DNA of 36,642 nt from Acetobacteraceae bacterium. Its GTDB lineage: Bacteria > Pseudomonadota > Alphaproteobacteria > Acetobacterales > Acetobacteraceae. The stretch spans positions 1 through 36,642 of the forward strand of contig JANXRN010000056.1 in NCBI GenBank assembly GCA_025352995.1. Reading direction: 5' to 3'. Under the pieces are notes generated by a model, which saw nothing but the letters and a program-made list of their open reading frames with translations, had not been told where the DNA came from and ran no database searches. The translations under genes were made by a program, and so were the position numbers. This document shows positions 10,083-20,063 of this stretch, piece after piece (the first letter of the stretch is position 1; each line of letters opens with the position of its first letter).

Positions 10083-10221
10083 GCAGTTCTTTTTGTGAAC
10101 AAAAAGAACCAAAAAAACTTTTTGATAATTTCTTCCCGTTGGGGTGCCACCCTGCGCAGAGCCGAGCCAACGGCCACAGTTTATTGAAGTTTTTTTGCTT
10201 ATTTTTCTTTACACAAAGATA
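10081..10221. repeat. Dispersed palindromic intergenic repeat, copy A (topA-rnr gap)
   Basis: 10081-10123 'aagcagttctttttgtgaacaaaaagaaccaaaaaaacttttt' is identical to 21914-21956. It contains the 11-bp inverted repeat GTTCTTTTTGT-GA-ACAAAAAGAAC. A degenerate inverted right arm 'gaagtttttttgcttatttttctttacacaaag' starts at 10186. Confidence 0.85.
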
Positions 10222-10253
10222 TCTTAAGCCTTTTGAAATAAGGACTTCCCACC

Positions 10254-12470
10254 ATGAAGCGCCGCCCCCCCAACCGCGCCGGCGCGCCCACTGCCCCGGG
10301 CGAAATGCCGAGCCGTGAGGCGATTGCCGCCTTCATCAAATCCAGTCCCGGCCGGGTCGGCAAGCGCGAGATCATTCGCCACTTCAAACTCGGGCCGGAC
10401 CATCGCGCCACCTTGCTCGCCATGCTGCGCGATCTTGCCGGCGGCGGGCATGTCGCACCTGCCGGCCATCGCCGGTTTGCCGCACCAGATCGCACCCATG
10501 AGGCGATTATCGTTGAAATTATCGGGTCGGACCCGGACGGTGATGCGATTGCCCGCCCGATCGAATGGCCCCCTGGCGAACGTCCGCCGCGCATCTTCAT
10601 GGCACCGGAGCCGGCCGGACAGCCCGCGCTCGCCCCTGGCCAGCGCGTGCTGGCGCGCATCCGGCCACGCGGACGGGATATGTATGAAGGCCGCACCTTG
10701 CGCCGGATTGAGGGCACTAGCGGGCGCATCGTCGGGGTGTTTCGCGCCAATGCCAGCCTGGGCGGGCGCATCGAGCCGACCGATCGCCGCGCCAAGGCGG
10801 AATGGACGGTGACCGCCGATGACGCCAACGGTGCCGAGGATGGCGAGGTGGTGCGCGCTGAGCCTTTGCCCGGCAAGCCGCTGGGACTTAAGCCGGCGCG
10901 GGTGGTGGAACGGCTGGGTCAGGTTACCGACGCCCGTGCGGTCAGCCTGATCGTGATCGCGACGCATGATATTCCCACCGAGTTCCTGCCAGCAGCGATT
11001 GCCGAAGCCGAGCACGCGCGGGCCACACCATTAGAAAACCGTACTGATTTGCGCGATGTGCCGCTGATCACCATCGACGGCGCCGATGCCCGTGATTTCG
11101 ATGACGCTGTTTATGCCGAACCGCACGAGGACGGCTTCAAGTTGATCGTCGCGATTGCCGACGTCGCCCATTATGTCCGCCCCGGCAGCGCGCTCGATCG
11201 CGTCGCCCGGTTGCGCGGCAATAGCTGCTACTTCCCCGACCGCGTCGTGCCGATGTTGCCGGAAGCCCTGTCCAACGGCTGGTGCAGCCTGCGCCCGGAC
11301 GAAGATCGCGGCTGCCTGTTTGTCGAAATGTTCATCGGCCCCGACGGCCAGAAGCACCGCCATCGCTTTGGGCGCGGCCTGATGCGCAGTGCCGCCCGGC
11401 TGACCTACGAACAGGTCCAAGAGGTTCGCGACGCCGGCACCGACACCCATCTGCCGATCGCCACGCTCTACATCGCCTACCATGCCCTGATCGCCGCCCG
11501 GCAGCGCCGCGGCACCCTCGATCTCGATCTGCCGGAGCGCCTGGTCAAGCTCGATGCCGATGGCCATGTCGCCTCCATCACCCCGCGCCCGCGCCTCGAC
11601 AGCCATCGCCTGATCGAGGAATTCATGGTGCTGGCCAATGTCTGTGCCGCCGAGGAACTCGAACGGGTGCACCGGCCCTGCGTTTATCGCGTCCATGCGC
11701 CACCGACCGAAGGCAAGCTCGAAGGGCTGCGCGACTTTCTCCGCAGCCTCGATATTAAGTTGCCGCCGGAGGGCGCGTTAACGCCGGGGGATCTTGACCG
11801 GGTGCTGCGCCAGGTCGTCGGTACCCCGGAAGCGCCGCTGGTCAATGAGATGACGTTGCGCAGCCAGTCCCAGGCGGCGTACGACATTGTCAATATCGGT
11901 CATTTCGGCCTGGCATTGTCACGGTACGCCCATTTTACCAGCCCGATCCGCCGCTACGCCGATCTGCTGGTGCATCGGGCGTTGATCGCCGGCCTGCGAC
12001 TCGGGTCTGATGGCTTGGCGGACGGCGCCGTGGCGGGGCTGGAGGATGACTGTGCCCACATCACCGCGACCGAACGCCGGGCGCAACTGGCCGAACGTGA
12101 CGCGATTGATCGTTATTTGGCCGTTTTCATGGCTGACAAGGTCGGAACGCAGTTCCCAGCGCGCATTTCCGGGGTGACCCGGTTCGGATTATTCGTTACC
12201 CTGGCTGAAAGCGGTGCGTCCGGGCTGGTGCCTGTGGGGTCGCTTTTGGATGATTTCTGGATGCACGACGCAATTGCCCAAACCCTGACCGGACGCCACA
12301 GCGGATTAGTGTTCCGCCTTGCGCAGGAGGTCGATGTCCGGCTGTCCGAAGCATCCCCGGTGACTGGCGGCTTGCTGTTTCAAATCCTGCAGGGCGCGCC
12401 TTCCGGCCAGCCGAAATCCCGTCCTGGTTTCGGCCGGACATCTTCGAGGGGCGGAAGCGGCCGGCGTTGA
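10254..12470 (+). CDS. rnr: Ribonuclease R
   Basis: 738 aa; RNB-domain motif 'ITIDGADARDFDDAVYAEPHEDGFKLIVAIADVAHYV', 'SPIRRYADLLVHRAL', C-terminal S1-like domain. Confidence 0.95.
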   Translation: MKRRPPNRAGAPTAPGEMPSREAIAAFIKSSPGRVGKREIIRHFKLGPDHRATLLAMLRDLAGGGHVAPAGHRRFAAPDRTHEAIIVEIIGSDPDGDAIARPIEWPPGERPPRIFMAPEPAGQPALAPGQRVLARIRPRGRDMYEGRTLRRIEGTSGRIVGVFRANASLGGRIEPTDRRAKAEWTVTADDANGAEDGEVVRAEPLPGKPLGLKPARVVERLGQVTDARAVSLIVIATHDIPTEFLPAAIAEAEHARATPLENRTDLRDVPLITIDGADARDFDDAVYAEPHEDGFKLIVAIADVAHYVRPGSALDRVARLRGNSCYFPDRVVPMLPEALSNGWCSLRPDEDRGCLFVEMFIGPDGQKHRHRFGRGLMRSAARLTYEQVQEVRDAGTDTHLPIATLYIAYHALIAARQRRGTLDLDLPERLVKLDADGHVASITPRPRLDSHRLIEEFMVLANVCAAEELERVHRPCVYRVHAPPTEGKLEGLRDFLRSLDIKLPPEGALTPGDLDRVLRQVVGTPEAPLVNEMTLRSQSQAAYDIVNIGHFGLALSRYAHFTSPIRRYADLLVHRALIAGLRLGSDGLADGAVAGLEDDCAHITATERRAQLAERDAIDRYLAVFMADKVGTQFPARISGVTRFGLFVTLAESGASGLVPVGSLLDDFWMHDAIAQTLTGRHSGLVFRLAQEVDVRLSEASPVTGGLLFQILQGAPSGQPKSRPGFGRTSSRGGSGRR

Positions 12471-14176
12471 AACACCTGCGTCCACTGCTGCTGCTCGTGT
12501 TTCTCGGCTGGGGATCGGCGGCGGTTGCAGCCTCGGCCGCGCCCGATGCCTATCACCACGTGCAGTTTGCCCAGATTGCGGCGACCGCGTTGGCATTCAT
12601 CGCACCGCGCAGCCTCGATGCCGTGCCAGTGCGCCAATTGGCGTTGTGGGGCTTGCAAGGGGTCGCGAGCCTGGACCCGCGCCTGACCGTTGAACATCGC
12701 GCACCTGGACGCGGGACCGCCGACAGCAAGGCCGGCAGCCTGGTGTTGTTGCTGTCGAGCGGCAGTGCGGCCGCGCGGGAAATCTTCGCCCGACCAGCCC
12801 CCACCGACGACGATGCGATTAGCTGGGGGAGCGAGGGAGCCGCGTTGGCCCAGGCGGCGTGGGACGCGTCCGACCCCTTGCGGCGGGCCGGACAGATGCG
12901 GATGGTCGCGGCATTCTTCGACGAAATCTTCACCCATTTCGACCCGTATTCGCGTTACGTACCGCCTGCCGAAGCCGCGGCCGACCGCATCAGGCGCAAT
13001 GGCCGCGGCGGCATCGGCGTGACTGTGGAAACCCGGGCCGGCGCCTTCGTGATCGCTGCAGTGCAAACCGGCGGGCCGGCGGCTGAAGCCAAGGTGGTGG
13101 TAGGCGAGCGCATTCTTGCCGTCGATCAGCAAACCATCCAGGGCGCCGACCAGCAGGCGCTGACCGCGCTGCTCGCCGGACCGGACGGCACCCAGGTCAG
13201 CCTGACTTTGCGTGGCCGCGACGGCAAGCCGCGCACTGTAACGATGGAACGCGCCTTGCTGCCGCCCGAAACGGTGTTCGCCCACTCCCAGGATGGCATG
13301 CTGATCATCCGGGTCAGCGCGTTCGTGGCCAATACTGCCGGGCGCATCGCCCAGGAAATCATTCGCGCTTCAAGTGATGGCGTGGGACCGCCAACTGTGC
13401 CGATCGCGGGCATCGTGCTCGATCTGCGTGGCAATCGCGGCGGATTGTTGCGCCAGGCCGTGGCGGCGGCGGCGATGCTGCTGTCGGAGGGCAGTGTCGC
13501 CATCACCATTGGCCGCGATCCGGCCGCCGCCCACGATTACCGCGCCGATGGTCGCGACCTGTCGAGCGGCCTGCCGGTGGTGGTGCTGGTTGATGGCGGC
13601 ACGGCAAGCTCCGCTGAAATTCTCGCCGCAGCACTTGCCGACCAGCGCCGCGCGGTCGTGGTGGGCAGCGCGACCCTCGGCAAGGGGCTGGTGCAAACCC
13701 TGGCGCCGCTTCCCGATGGCGGCGATCTGGTGCTGACCTGGAGCCGGGTGCTGGCGCCGCGCCTGTGGCCGATCCAGGGTCTTGGCGTGCTGCCCCAGCT
13801 CTGCACCAGCATGGGCGCGGCAGCGACGGCCCGACAGATCGAACAGCTCGGCGAAGGGCGCCAGCCTATGCTTGCCGCCCTGATCCGTCACCGGGCCGCC
13901 CGCCCAACCACACCGCCGGCCGAAGTGTTGGATATCCGCGCACCGTGCCCGTCAGGCGAAGGCAATGCGCATGATTTGTCGGCGGCGCGCAGTCTGCTTT
14001 TGTCGCCCAGCCGCTATGCCACTGCCCTGTTGCCGGCGGCGGCGCCACCGTCGCGGCTGGGCATCGCGGCCCCGGTGGCCCGCCCGGTTACCGCCGCGAT
14101 TGTGACCGTGGGCACCGGCAATGCGCGGTCGGCACGATCTCAAGACTTGACGACCCCCACGTCGGTGCGCGATTAG
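12467..14176 (+). CDS. S41 family C-terminal processing peptidase (PDZ + tail-specific protease domain), exported
   Basis: Hydrophobic N-terminus 'MKHLRPLLLLVFLGWGSAAVA'; PDZ text 'GGIGVTVETRAGAFVIAAVQTGGPAAEA'; catalytic blocks 'LVDGGTASSAEILAAAL' and 'GSATLGKGLVQT'. TTG start overlaps the rnr stop. Confidence 0.88.
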   Translation: MKHLRPLLLLVFLGWGSAAVAASAAPDAYHHVQFAQIAATALAFIAPRSLDAVPVRQLALWGLQGVASLDPRLTVEHRAPGRGTADSKAGSLVLLLSSGSAAAREIFARPAPTDDDAISWGSEGAALAQAAWDASDPLRRAGQMRMVAAFFDEIFTHFDPYSRYVPPAEAAADRIRRNGRGGIGVTVETRAGAFVIAAVQTGGPAAEAKVVVGERILAVDQQTIQGADQQALTALLAGPDGTQVSLTLRGRDGKPRTVTMERALLPPETVFAHSQDGMLIIRVSAFVANTAGRIAQEIIRASSDGVGPPTVPIAGIVLDLRGNRGGLLRQAVAAAAMLLSEGSVAITIGRDPAAAHDYRADGRDLSSGLPVVVLVDGGTASSAEILAAALADQRRAVVVGSATLGKGLVQTLAPLPDGGDLVLTWSRVLAPRLWPIQGLGVLPQLCTSMGAAATARQIEQLGEGRQPMLAALIRHRAARPTTPPAEVLDIRAPCPSGEGNAHDLSAARSLLLSPSRYATALLPAAAPPSRLGIAAPVARPVTAAIVTVGTGNARSARSQDLTTPTSVRD

Positions 14177-14227
14177 ACGACCCTTGCGCGCCCGCTCGGC
14201 CGCCCCCACTCGCTTTGGACTCAGATC

Positions 14228-14395
14228 ATGGCCAAGAACAACGTCGTGCAGATCAAACTGGTATCAACCGCCGATACCGGGTATTTTTATGTCACCAAAA
14301 AGAATGCCCGTGCGCAGACCAACAAGCTCGAACTGAAAAAATACGATCCCGTCGCGCGCAAGCACGTCGTGTTCAAGGAAGCCAAGATCAAATAA
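14228..14395 (+). CDS. rpmG: 50S ribosomal protein L33 (Cys-free form); below the length cutoff of the supplied ORF track
   Basis: Manual translation: [55 protein letters not shown]. Confidence 0.95.
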   Translation: MAKNNVVQIKLVSTADTGYFYVTKKNARAQTNKLELKKYDPVARKHVVFKEAKIK

Positions 14396-15761
14396 TCGCC
14401 TGCGATACCTGGTTGCGCCCGGCGCGCTTGGCGGCATAAAGCGCCGCATCGGCTTGGCGCACCAGCGCATCGGCGCTGATCGGCTGCGCGCCAGTATGGG
14501 CGACACCGATACTGATGGTCAGCGCGACCTTACTGCCATCGGCTGCCCGGAAATCAAGATTTTCAATCGCCGATCGCAGCCGTTCGGCCGCCACCAAAGC
14601 TTCCGGCGGCAGGGTGCCTGGCATCACCACCGCGAATTCTTCGCCGCCGTACCGTGCGATCGCATCGAAGGCGCGCACCCTGGCGCGCAGCGTGTCAGCA
14701 ATCGCGCGCAACGCCAGATCGCCCTCAGGGTGGCCGAAGCGGTCATTGACTGCCTTGAAATGATCGACATCGATCATCAGCAGCGACACCCTGCCGACAT
14801 TGCCCTGGCCCGGGCGTGGGGCCAACAACCCGGCAAGATGGCGGTTGAGGTAGCGTTGATTGTAACATCCGGTCAGCGGATCGGTGAGCGCCATTTCAAG
14901 CGCGCTATCGAGATCGGCGTGCAGCCGGTCCTGGTAGAATTTGCGCCGGATCTGGTTGCGCACCCGGGCGCGCAATTCGTTGGGGTCTAGCGGGCGGACC
15001 AGCCAGTCATTGGCCCCCAAATCGAAGCCACGCAGCAGCTTGTCCTTGGTTTCCTTGTCGGCGATCAGTAACAGCGGCACGGCTTGGGTCGCCTCATTGG
15101 CGCGCAATTCCGATGCCAGGCGCAACGGGTCGCCGGACGCCATCGAGAGCGACAGCACCACCAGATCGAACGGCATCGCGGCCAGCATCATGGTCGTTTC
15201 GGCCACGGTGCGGGCACGGGTGGTGATGATGCCGTCGGCTTGCAGCGCCACAATCGCCGCGTGGGCGGTGGCGTCGTCATCATCCACCACCAGCGCCCGC
15301 GCGCCCGCGACTGACGGCAACACCAGGGCCGCGCCCTGCAGGCCCAACGCCCGCGCGGTCGCCCCACGCATGCGCCATTCATCCAGCAGCCGCTTCAGCC
15401 GAACCAACGGCTTGAGCCGCGCGTAAAGCGTTTCGAAATTGACTGGCTTGACCAGAAAGTCATCGGCCCCGGCTTCAAGGCCGCGCACCCGCTCGTCAGC
15501 TCTGCCAAGGGCTGTGATCATCACCACCGGAATATGCATCGTGGCGTCAGATGTCTTGAGGCGCCGACACGTCTCATAGCCATCCATGCCCGGCATCATC
15601 ACATCGAGCAAAATAATGTCAGGCTGCCAGTCATGCGCACGATCCAGCGCCGCCTGGCCATCATGCACTTCGCTGACCTGATAATACTCGGCCGCAAGTT
15701 TCGCCGCCATCAGGCGGGTGGCGGACGGTGCATCATCAACAATCAGAATGCGGGCGGTCAT
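14388..15761 (-). CDS. pleD: PleD-like diguanylate cyclase response regulator (REC-REC-GGDEF)
   Basis: '[20 protein letters not shown]...[16 protein letters not shown]' (first REC); second REC lacks the phosphoacceptor Asp ('DLVVLSLSM'); '[20 protein letters not shown]' has a GGEEF active site with an upstream RxxD I-site. ATG at 15761. Confidence 0.92.
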   Translation of the reverse strand: MTARILIVDDAPSATRLMAAKLAAEYYQVSEVHDGQAALDRAHDWQPDIILLDVMMPGMDGYETCRRLKTSDATMHIPVVMITALGRADERVRGLEAGADDFLVKPVNFETLYARLKPLVRLKRLLDEWRMRGATARALGLQGAALVLPSVAGARALVVDDDDATAHAAIVALQADGIITTRARTVAETTMMLAAMPFDLVVLSLSMASGDPLRLASELRANEATQAVPLLLIADKETKDKLLRGFDLGANDWLVRPLDPNELRARVRNQIRRKFYQDRLHADLDSALEMALTDPLTGCYNQRYLNRHLAGLLAPRPGQGNVGRVSLLMIDVDHFKAVNDRFGHPEGDLALRAIADTLRARVRAFDAIARYGGEEFAVVMPGTLPPEALVAAERLRSAIENLDFRAADGSKVALTISIGVAHTGAQPISADALVRQADAALYAAKRAGRNQVSQAII

Positions 15762-15844
15762 CCCGCAATCAGGCACAGTCGATTTGCCGGCGCAAGGGGG
15801 GGCGCTTACGATCAGCTCGGGGAAACGCCGCAGGAGCCACCGAT

Positions 15845-17476
15845 ATGACCGCCAGCCCATATGATATGCCCAAGACCGTGGCCAATCACGCCCAGCTTTC
15901 CCCGTTGAGCTTCCTGACCCGCACCGTTGCCGTCTATCCCAAGCGGATCGGGCTGATCCATGGCGACCGTAACTATGCCTGGGGCGAAATCGGTGAACGC
16001 TGCCGCCGGCTGGCGTCCGCCCTCGCCCAGCGCGGCATTGGCCATGGCGACACGGTTGCCATCATGGCGCCCAACGTGCCGGCCTTGTTCGAGGCGCATT
16101 TTGCCCCGGCCATGGTGGGCGCGGTGCTCAACGCGCTCAATTACCGGCTCGATGCCGCAACCATCGCCTTCATCCTCGGCCATGGCGGGGCAAAAATCCT
16201 GATCACCGACCGGGAGTATTCAGCGACGGTTGCAACCGCACTTGCCATGTTGCCCGCAGCTTCACGCCCATTGGTGATCGACATCAACGACGATCTCGCC
16301 CCCTTTGGCGCGTTGCTCGGGGAAATGGACTACGAGGCGTTCCTGGCGGGCGGTGACCCTGATTTCGCCTACGACCTGCCGCAAGACGAATGGGACGCGA
16401 TTGCGCTGTGCTATACGTCTGGCACGACCGGTAACCCCAAGGGCGTGGTGACCCATCATCGCGGCGCATACCTCAACGCCATGGCCAACGTCGCCACCTG
16501 GGGCATGGCGTTGCATCCGGTCTATTTGTGGACCTTGCCAATGTTTCACGCCAATGGCTGGTGCTTCCCCTGGACGATCACCGCGATGGCCGGCACCCAT
16601 GTCTGCCTGCGCCGGGTCGAAGCTGTCGCCATCCTGGCCCAGATCGCCGAACATCGGGTGAGCCACATGTGCGGCGCACCAATCGTTGCCAACATGCTGG
16701 TCAACGCCCCCGACAGCCAATGGCCCGACCTGTCTGGCCGCCCCGGCATCAAGATGATGGTCGCCGGCGCCCCACCACCCGCCGCCGTCATCGAAGGCAT
16801 TGAGCGGCGGGGCTTTGAGGTCACCCATGTTTACGGCCTGACCGAGGTGTACGGCCCGGTCACCGTCTGCGCCTGGCAGGATGACTGGAACGATCTGCCG
16901 CCGGCCGAGCGCGCCCGCATCAAGGCGCGCCAGGGCGTGCCGTACCATTCGCTCGACGGGTTGATGGTCGCGGACGCCCGCACCATGACGCCGATCGCCA
17001 AGGATGGCGTGACGATGGGCGAGGTTTTCATGCGCGGCAATCCGGTGATGAAGGGCTATCTGAAAAACCAGCCCGCAACGGATGAAGCGTTCGCCGGCGG
17101 CTGGTTTCACACCGGCGATCTCGGCGTCTGGCACGCGGACGGCTATATCGAGCTGAAAGACCGCAGCAAGGACATCATCATTTCGGGTGGCGAGAATATT
17201 TCCACCATTGAGGTCGAGGATGTTTTGTACCAGCATCCGGCCATTCTCGAAGCCGCCGTGGTTGGCCGGCCGGATGAAACCTGGGGCGAAACACCGTGCG
17301 CCTTCGTGACCTTGAAGCCGGACGCGGCAGCTACCGACGCTGACATCATCGCATTCTGTCGGGCCAATCTGGCGCGCTTCAAAGTGCCAAAAACGGTGGT
17401 GTTCGGACCGCTGCCAAAAACCTCCACCGGGAAGATGCAGAAATATATCCTGCGGGAACGGGCGGGCAGGCTGTGA
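15845..17476 (+). CDS. Acyl-CoA synthetase (AMP-binding, fatty-acyl-CoA ligase type)
   Basis: 'ALCYTSGTTGNPKGVVTHHRGAYLNA', 'GWFHTGDLGVWHADGYIELKDRSKDIIISGGENIST', 'PKTSTGKMQKYILR'. Confidence 0.92.
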   Translation: MTASPYDMPKTVANHAQLSPLSFLTRTVAVYPKRIGLIHGDRNYAWGEIGERCRRLASALAQRGIGHGDTVAIMAPNVPALFEAHFAPAMVGAVLNALNYRLDAATIAFILGHGGAKILITDREYSATVATALAMLPAASRPLVIDINDDLAPFGALLGEMDYEAFLAGGDPDFAYDLPQDEWDAIALCYTSGTTGNPKGVVTHHRGAYLNAMANVATWGMALHPVYLWTLPMFHANGWCFPWTITAMAGTHVCLRRVEAVAILAQIAEHRVSHMCGAPIVANMLVNAPDSQWPDLSGRPGIKMMVAGAPPPAAVIEGIERRGFEVTHVYGLTEVYGPVTVCAWQDDWNDLPPAERARIKARQGVPYHSLDGLMVADARTMTPIAKDGVTMGEVFMRGNPVMKGYLKNQPATDEAFAGGWFHTGDLGVWHADGYIELKDRSKDIIISGGENISTIEVEDVLYQHPAILEAAVVGRPDETWGETPCAFVTLKPDAAATDADIIAFCRANLARFKVPKTVVFGPLPKTSTGKMQKYILRERAGRL

Positions 17477-17564
17477 CGGGCCAGCCCGCATGCATAAAGT
17501 CCACTTGCATAAATTCGGCCGCCACTCTTAGATTCCTGTCTATACGAGTCCATGGCAGGGCAAT

Positions 17565-17834
17565 ATGAGCAGCCTCAATGCGTTGAAAGCCGTCGAGATC
17601 GACCGGAATTTTGCAGCTTTCCTCAAAATGCTGCCGAATTTGGTCGGAGACTATGCCGGGCAATGGGCGCTATTGCGCCATGGATTTGTCATCGCATTTT
17701 ATCCGTCGGCGTTGGACGCCCAGATCGCAGGGAATATCAACTTTGATGATCAGATATTTTCGATCCAGCCGGTAGAGCAAGCCCCGGACGAATTGGGATA
17801 TTTTTCATATGCCATTAATCCAAGGACGCCATAA
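17565..17834 (+). CDS. Small conserved protein (possibly DUF5678-like) paired with the retropepsin gene
   Basis: 89 aa; 'LVGDYAGQWALLRHGFVIAFYPSALDAQIAGNINFDDQIFSIQPVEQ' resembles the 'GkWVAl..g.Iv...s..eA...g' layout of DUF5678-type proteins (recalled). Overlaps the next gene by 26 nt. Confidence 0.55.
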   Translation: MSSLNALKAVEIDRNFAAFLKMLPNLVGDYAGQWALLRHGFVIAFYPSALDAQIAGNINFDDQIFSIQPVEQAPDELGYFSYAINPRTP

Positions 17835-18258
17835 TGGGCGCGCCGCTGTCGTTCCGATCGCGATTATCGATGTTGCGAAATATCGCGGCCACAAATTTTC
17901 CAACGCGCCCGTGCTTCCCGGCACAAAGCCGTTCAGGGCGCTGATCGACACAGGGGCCACCTCGACAATGATTTCGCCTCGGGTCGTGTCATCACTCGGC
18001 CTGCAACAGGTGAATATGCGTCGATACAATGGCTTGGGCGGTCTATTCGATCGTCCGGCGTATTTGTTTCATGTCGCATTTTATCACGCGGTGCCGACGG
18101 CGCCTGCGGCTATCAACCCAATCAGCATTTGCTTAAAGGAAATCAATGGTGGGGCGTTGTCGGACGAAGACACGTTTGATGTTCTGCTCGGAATGGATGT
18201 CCTGAGAACCGGCAATCTTCGAGTGGATAAAGACGGAACATTCAGTTTCGAGTTTTAG
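17809..18258 (+). CDS. Retropepsin-like aspartyl protease
   Basis: 149 aa; 'FRALIDTGATSTMISPRVVSSLGL' (DTGA active-site loop) and 'DVLLGMDVLRTGNLRVDKDGTFSFEF' (hydrophobic-hydrophobic-Gly element). Confidence 0.78.
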   Translation: MPLIQGRHNGRAAVVPIAIIDVAKYRGHKFSNAPVLPGTKPFRALIDTGATSTMISPRVVSSLGLQQVNMRRYNGLGGLFDRPAYLFHVAFYHAVPTAPAAINPISICLKEINGGALSDEDTFDVLLGMDVLRTGNLRVDKDGTFSFEF

Positions 18259-18299
18259 CAGCTTCTACCGGCCGTTGAGGGGCGACGGTTCTATCCAGC

Positions 18300-20063
18300 C
18301 TACGCCGCGCCTGGCACCGAGGCCAGCAACTCCCGCGTATAATCATGCTGCGGATTGGCAAAAACCTCGTCCGTGCGACCAGCCTCCACCACTTCACCGT
18401 TACGCATCACCATAACCCGCTCACATAAATAGCGCACCACGGCGAGGTCGTGGGAGATCAGCAGCAACGCAAAACCATGTTCGGCACGCAGCCGGGCGAG
18501 CAGCGCCAGCAATTGCGCCTGCACCGACACATCCAGGCCGGAGACAATTTCATCCGCCACCAACAGCTTCGGCACCAGGCATAAAGCGCGCCCGATATTC
18601 ACCCGCTGGCGCTGGCCGCCCGACAATTGCGACGGCGCGCGGTCGGCCAATTCCAGCGGCATGCCCAGATCGGCCAGAATTTCCGCCGCCCGTGCCCGAC
18701 GTTCAGCCAGCCCAACCCCCGCCGCCTCCAACGCCTGGGTAACAATCGCCCCAACCCGGCGGCGCGGGTTGAGCGCCGATTGCGGGTCCTGGAACACCAT
18801 TTGCGCCGTGCGCAGCCGCAAGCGCCGTGCAGCCGCCCCCCAGCCGCCAACATCCTGGCCGGCGAGGCGAATCTCACCGGACGTTTTCTGTTCCAACCCC
18901 ATCAGCAGCCGCGCCAAGGTGGATTTGCCGCTGCCACTTTCGCCAACCACGCCGACGAACTCCCCCGCCGCAATCGAAAAGCTGACATCACGCACTGCAA
19001 TCGTCGGCTTGCGCCCGAAGCGGCCCCGAAACACCTTGCCGAGGCCGGCTACGGACACCAACGTTTCCCCGGTTGCGGCAACCATCGCCGGCGCCAATGC
19101 CGGAACGGTAATTGTATCGATTTCGGCAATATGCGGGCAGGCAATTTTATGGGTATCGCCTGCCAATGCCGGCACGCTCTCCCGGCAAGCATCGCGCGCC
19201 AACGGGCAGCGCGGCGCAAAGCGGCAGCCGGACATCTCGGCCAGCGCCCGCAAGCCCGGCATCTGGTCAGGCAGCGCATAAAGTGCGGTGCGCGGCCCGG
19301 AAATCGCCGGCGCGGCCAGCAGCAGGCACTTGGTATAAGGATGCAGTGGCTGCGCCAGCACCACATCGGCCGGCCCGTGTTCGACCACCCGGCCGGCGTA
19401 CAGCACCGCAATTTCATCGCACACTTGCGCGGCCAACCGCAGATCATGGGTGATGAACAGCACCGCGGTGTTTTGCGCCACCTGCAAGTCCCGCATCAGC
19501 GCCACAATCCGCGCCTGGATTGTCACATCGAGCGCCGTTGTCGGCTCATCGGCCACCACCAAGGCGGGCTTGGAGGCAAACGCCATCGCGATCAGCACCC
19601 GCTGGCACATGCCGCCCGACAGCTGATGCGGAAACCGGTCAAGCAGATCGGGCAGTTGCACGCTTTCCAGCGCCGCGATCGCCGCACTGCGCCAATCGGC
19701 GATGCCAAGCCGGCGCAAATGTTCGGCGAATTGGCTGCCAATGCTGCGCACCGGATTGAGTGCCGAAAGCGGCTCCTGCGGGATGAAGCCAATCTGCCGA
19801 CCCAGCAAATTCTGGCGCTGATCCGGCGCCATCGCCACCAGATCCCGCCCGGCAAATTCCAGCATTCCCGCAGTGACCGCGAAGCCCGGCGGCAATAGTT
19901 GCGCGATCGCCCGGCCGAGCATCGATTTGCCGGCACCCGATTCCCCCACCAATCCCAGCACCTTGCCCGGCGCCAAGGTCAGGGAAAGCCCGTCGAGGGC
20001 GGCAACATCCACCCCATCAATTCGTGCGGTCACGCAAAGATTTTCGGCTCGGAGAACGCTCAT
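18300..20063 (-). CDS. Dipeptide-type ABC transporter, fused dual ATP-binding protein (DppD-DppF-like)
   Basis: Two Walker A motifs (GESGAGKS, GESGSGKS), two signature motifs (LSGGMCQR, LSGGQRQR), and an oligopeptide-permease Cys-rich segment 'MSGCRFAPRCPLARDAC'. Confidence 0.94.
   Translation of the reverse strand: MSVLRAENLCVTARIDGVDVAALDGLSLTLAPGKVLGLVGESGAGKSMLGRAIAQLLPPGFAVTAGMLEFAGRDLVAMAPDQRQNLLGRQIGFIPQEPLSALNPVRSIGSQFAEHLRRLGIADWRSAAIAALESVQLPDLLDRFPHQLSGGMCQRVLIAMAFASKPALVVADEPTTALDVTIQARIVALMRDLQVAQNTAVLFITHDLRLAAQVCDEIAVLYAGRVVEHGPADVVLAQPLHPYTKCLLLAAPAISGPRTALYALPDQMPGLRALAEMSGCRFAPRCPLARDACRESVPALAGDTHKIACPHIAEIDTITVPALAPAMVAATGETLVSVAGLGKVFRGRFGRKPTIAVRDVSFSIAAGEFVGVVGESGSGKSTLARLLMGLEQKTSGEIRLAGQDVGGWGAAARRLRLRTAQMVFQDPQSALNPRRRVGAIVTQALEAAGVGLAERRARAAEILADLGMPLELADRAPSQLSGGQRQRVNIGRALCLVPKLLVADEIVSGLDVSVQAQLLALLARLRAEHGFALLLISHDLAVVRYLCERVMVMRNGEVVEAGRTDEVFANPQHDYTRELLASVPGAA

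Noticed and set aside
8694-10112. Long antisense ORF (472 aa) opposite topA, beginning 'MVLFVHKKN'
   Set aside because: Antisense to a clear topA; composition is the His/Gly/Val-rich mirror typical of high-GC antisense frames, and its N-terminus is simply the palindromic repeat translated.
18627-19898. Antisense ORF of 423 aa opposite the dual ABC ATPase
   Set aside because: Arg/His/Gln-rich low-complexity text, no motif; the opposite strand has complete Walker and signature motifs.
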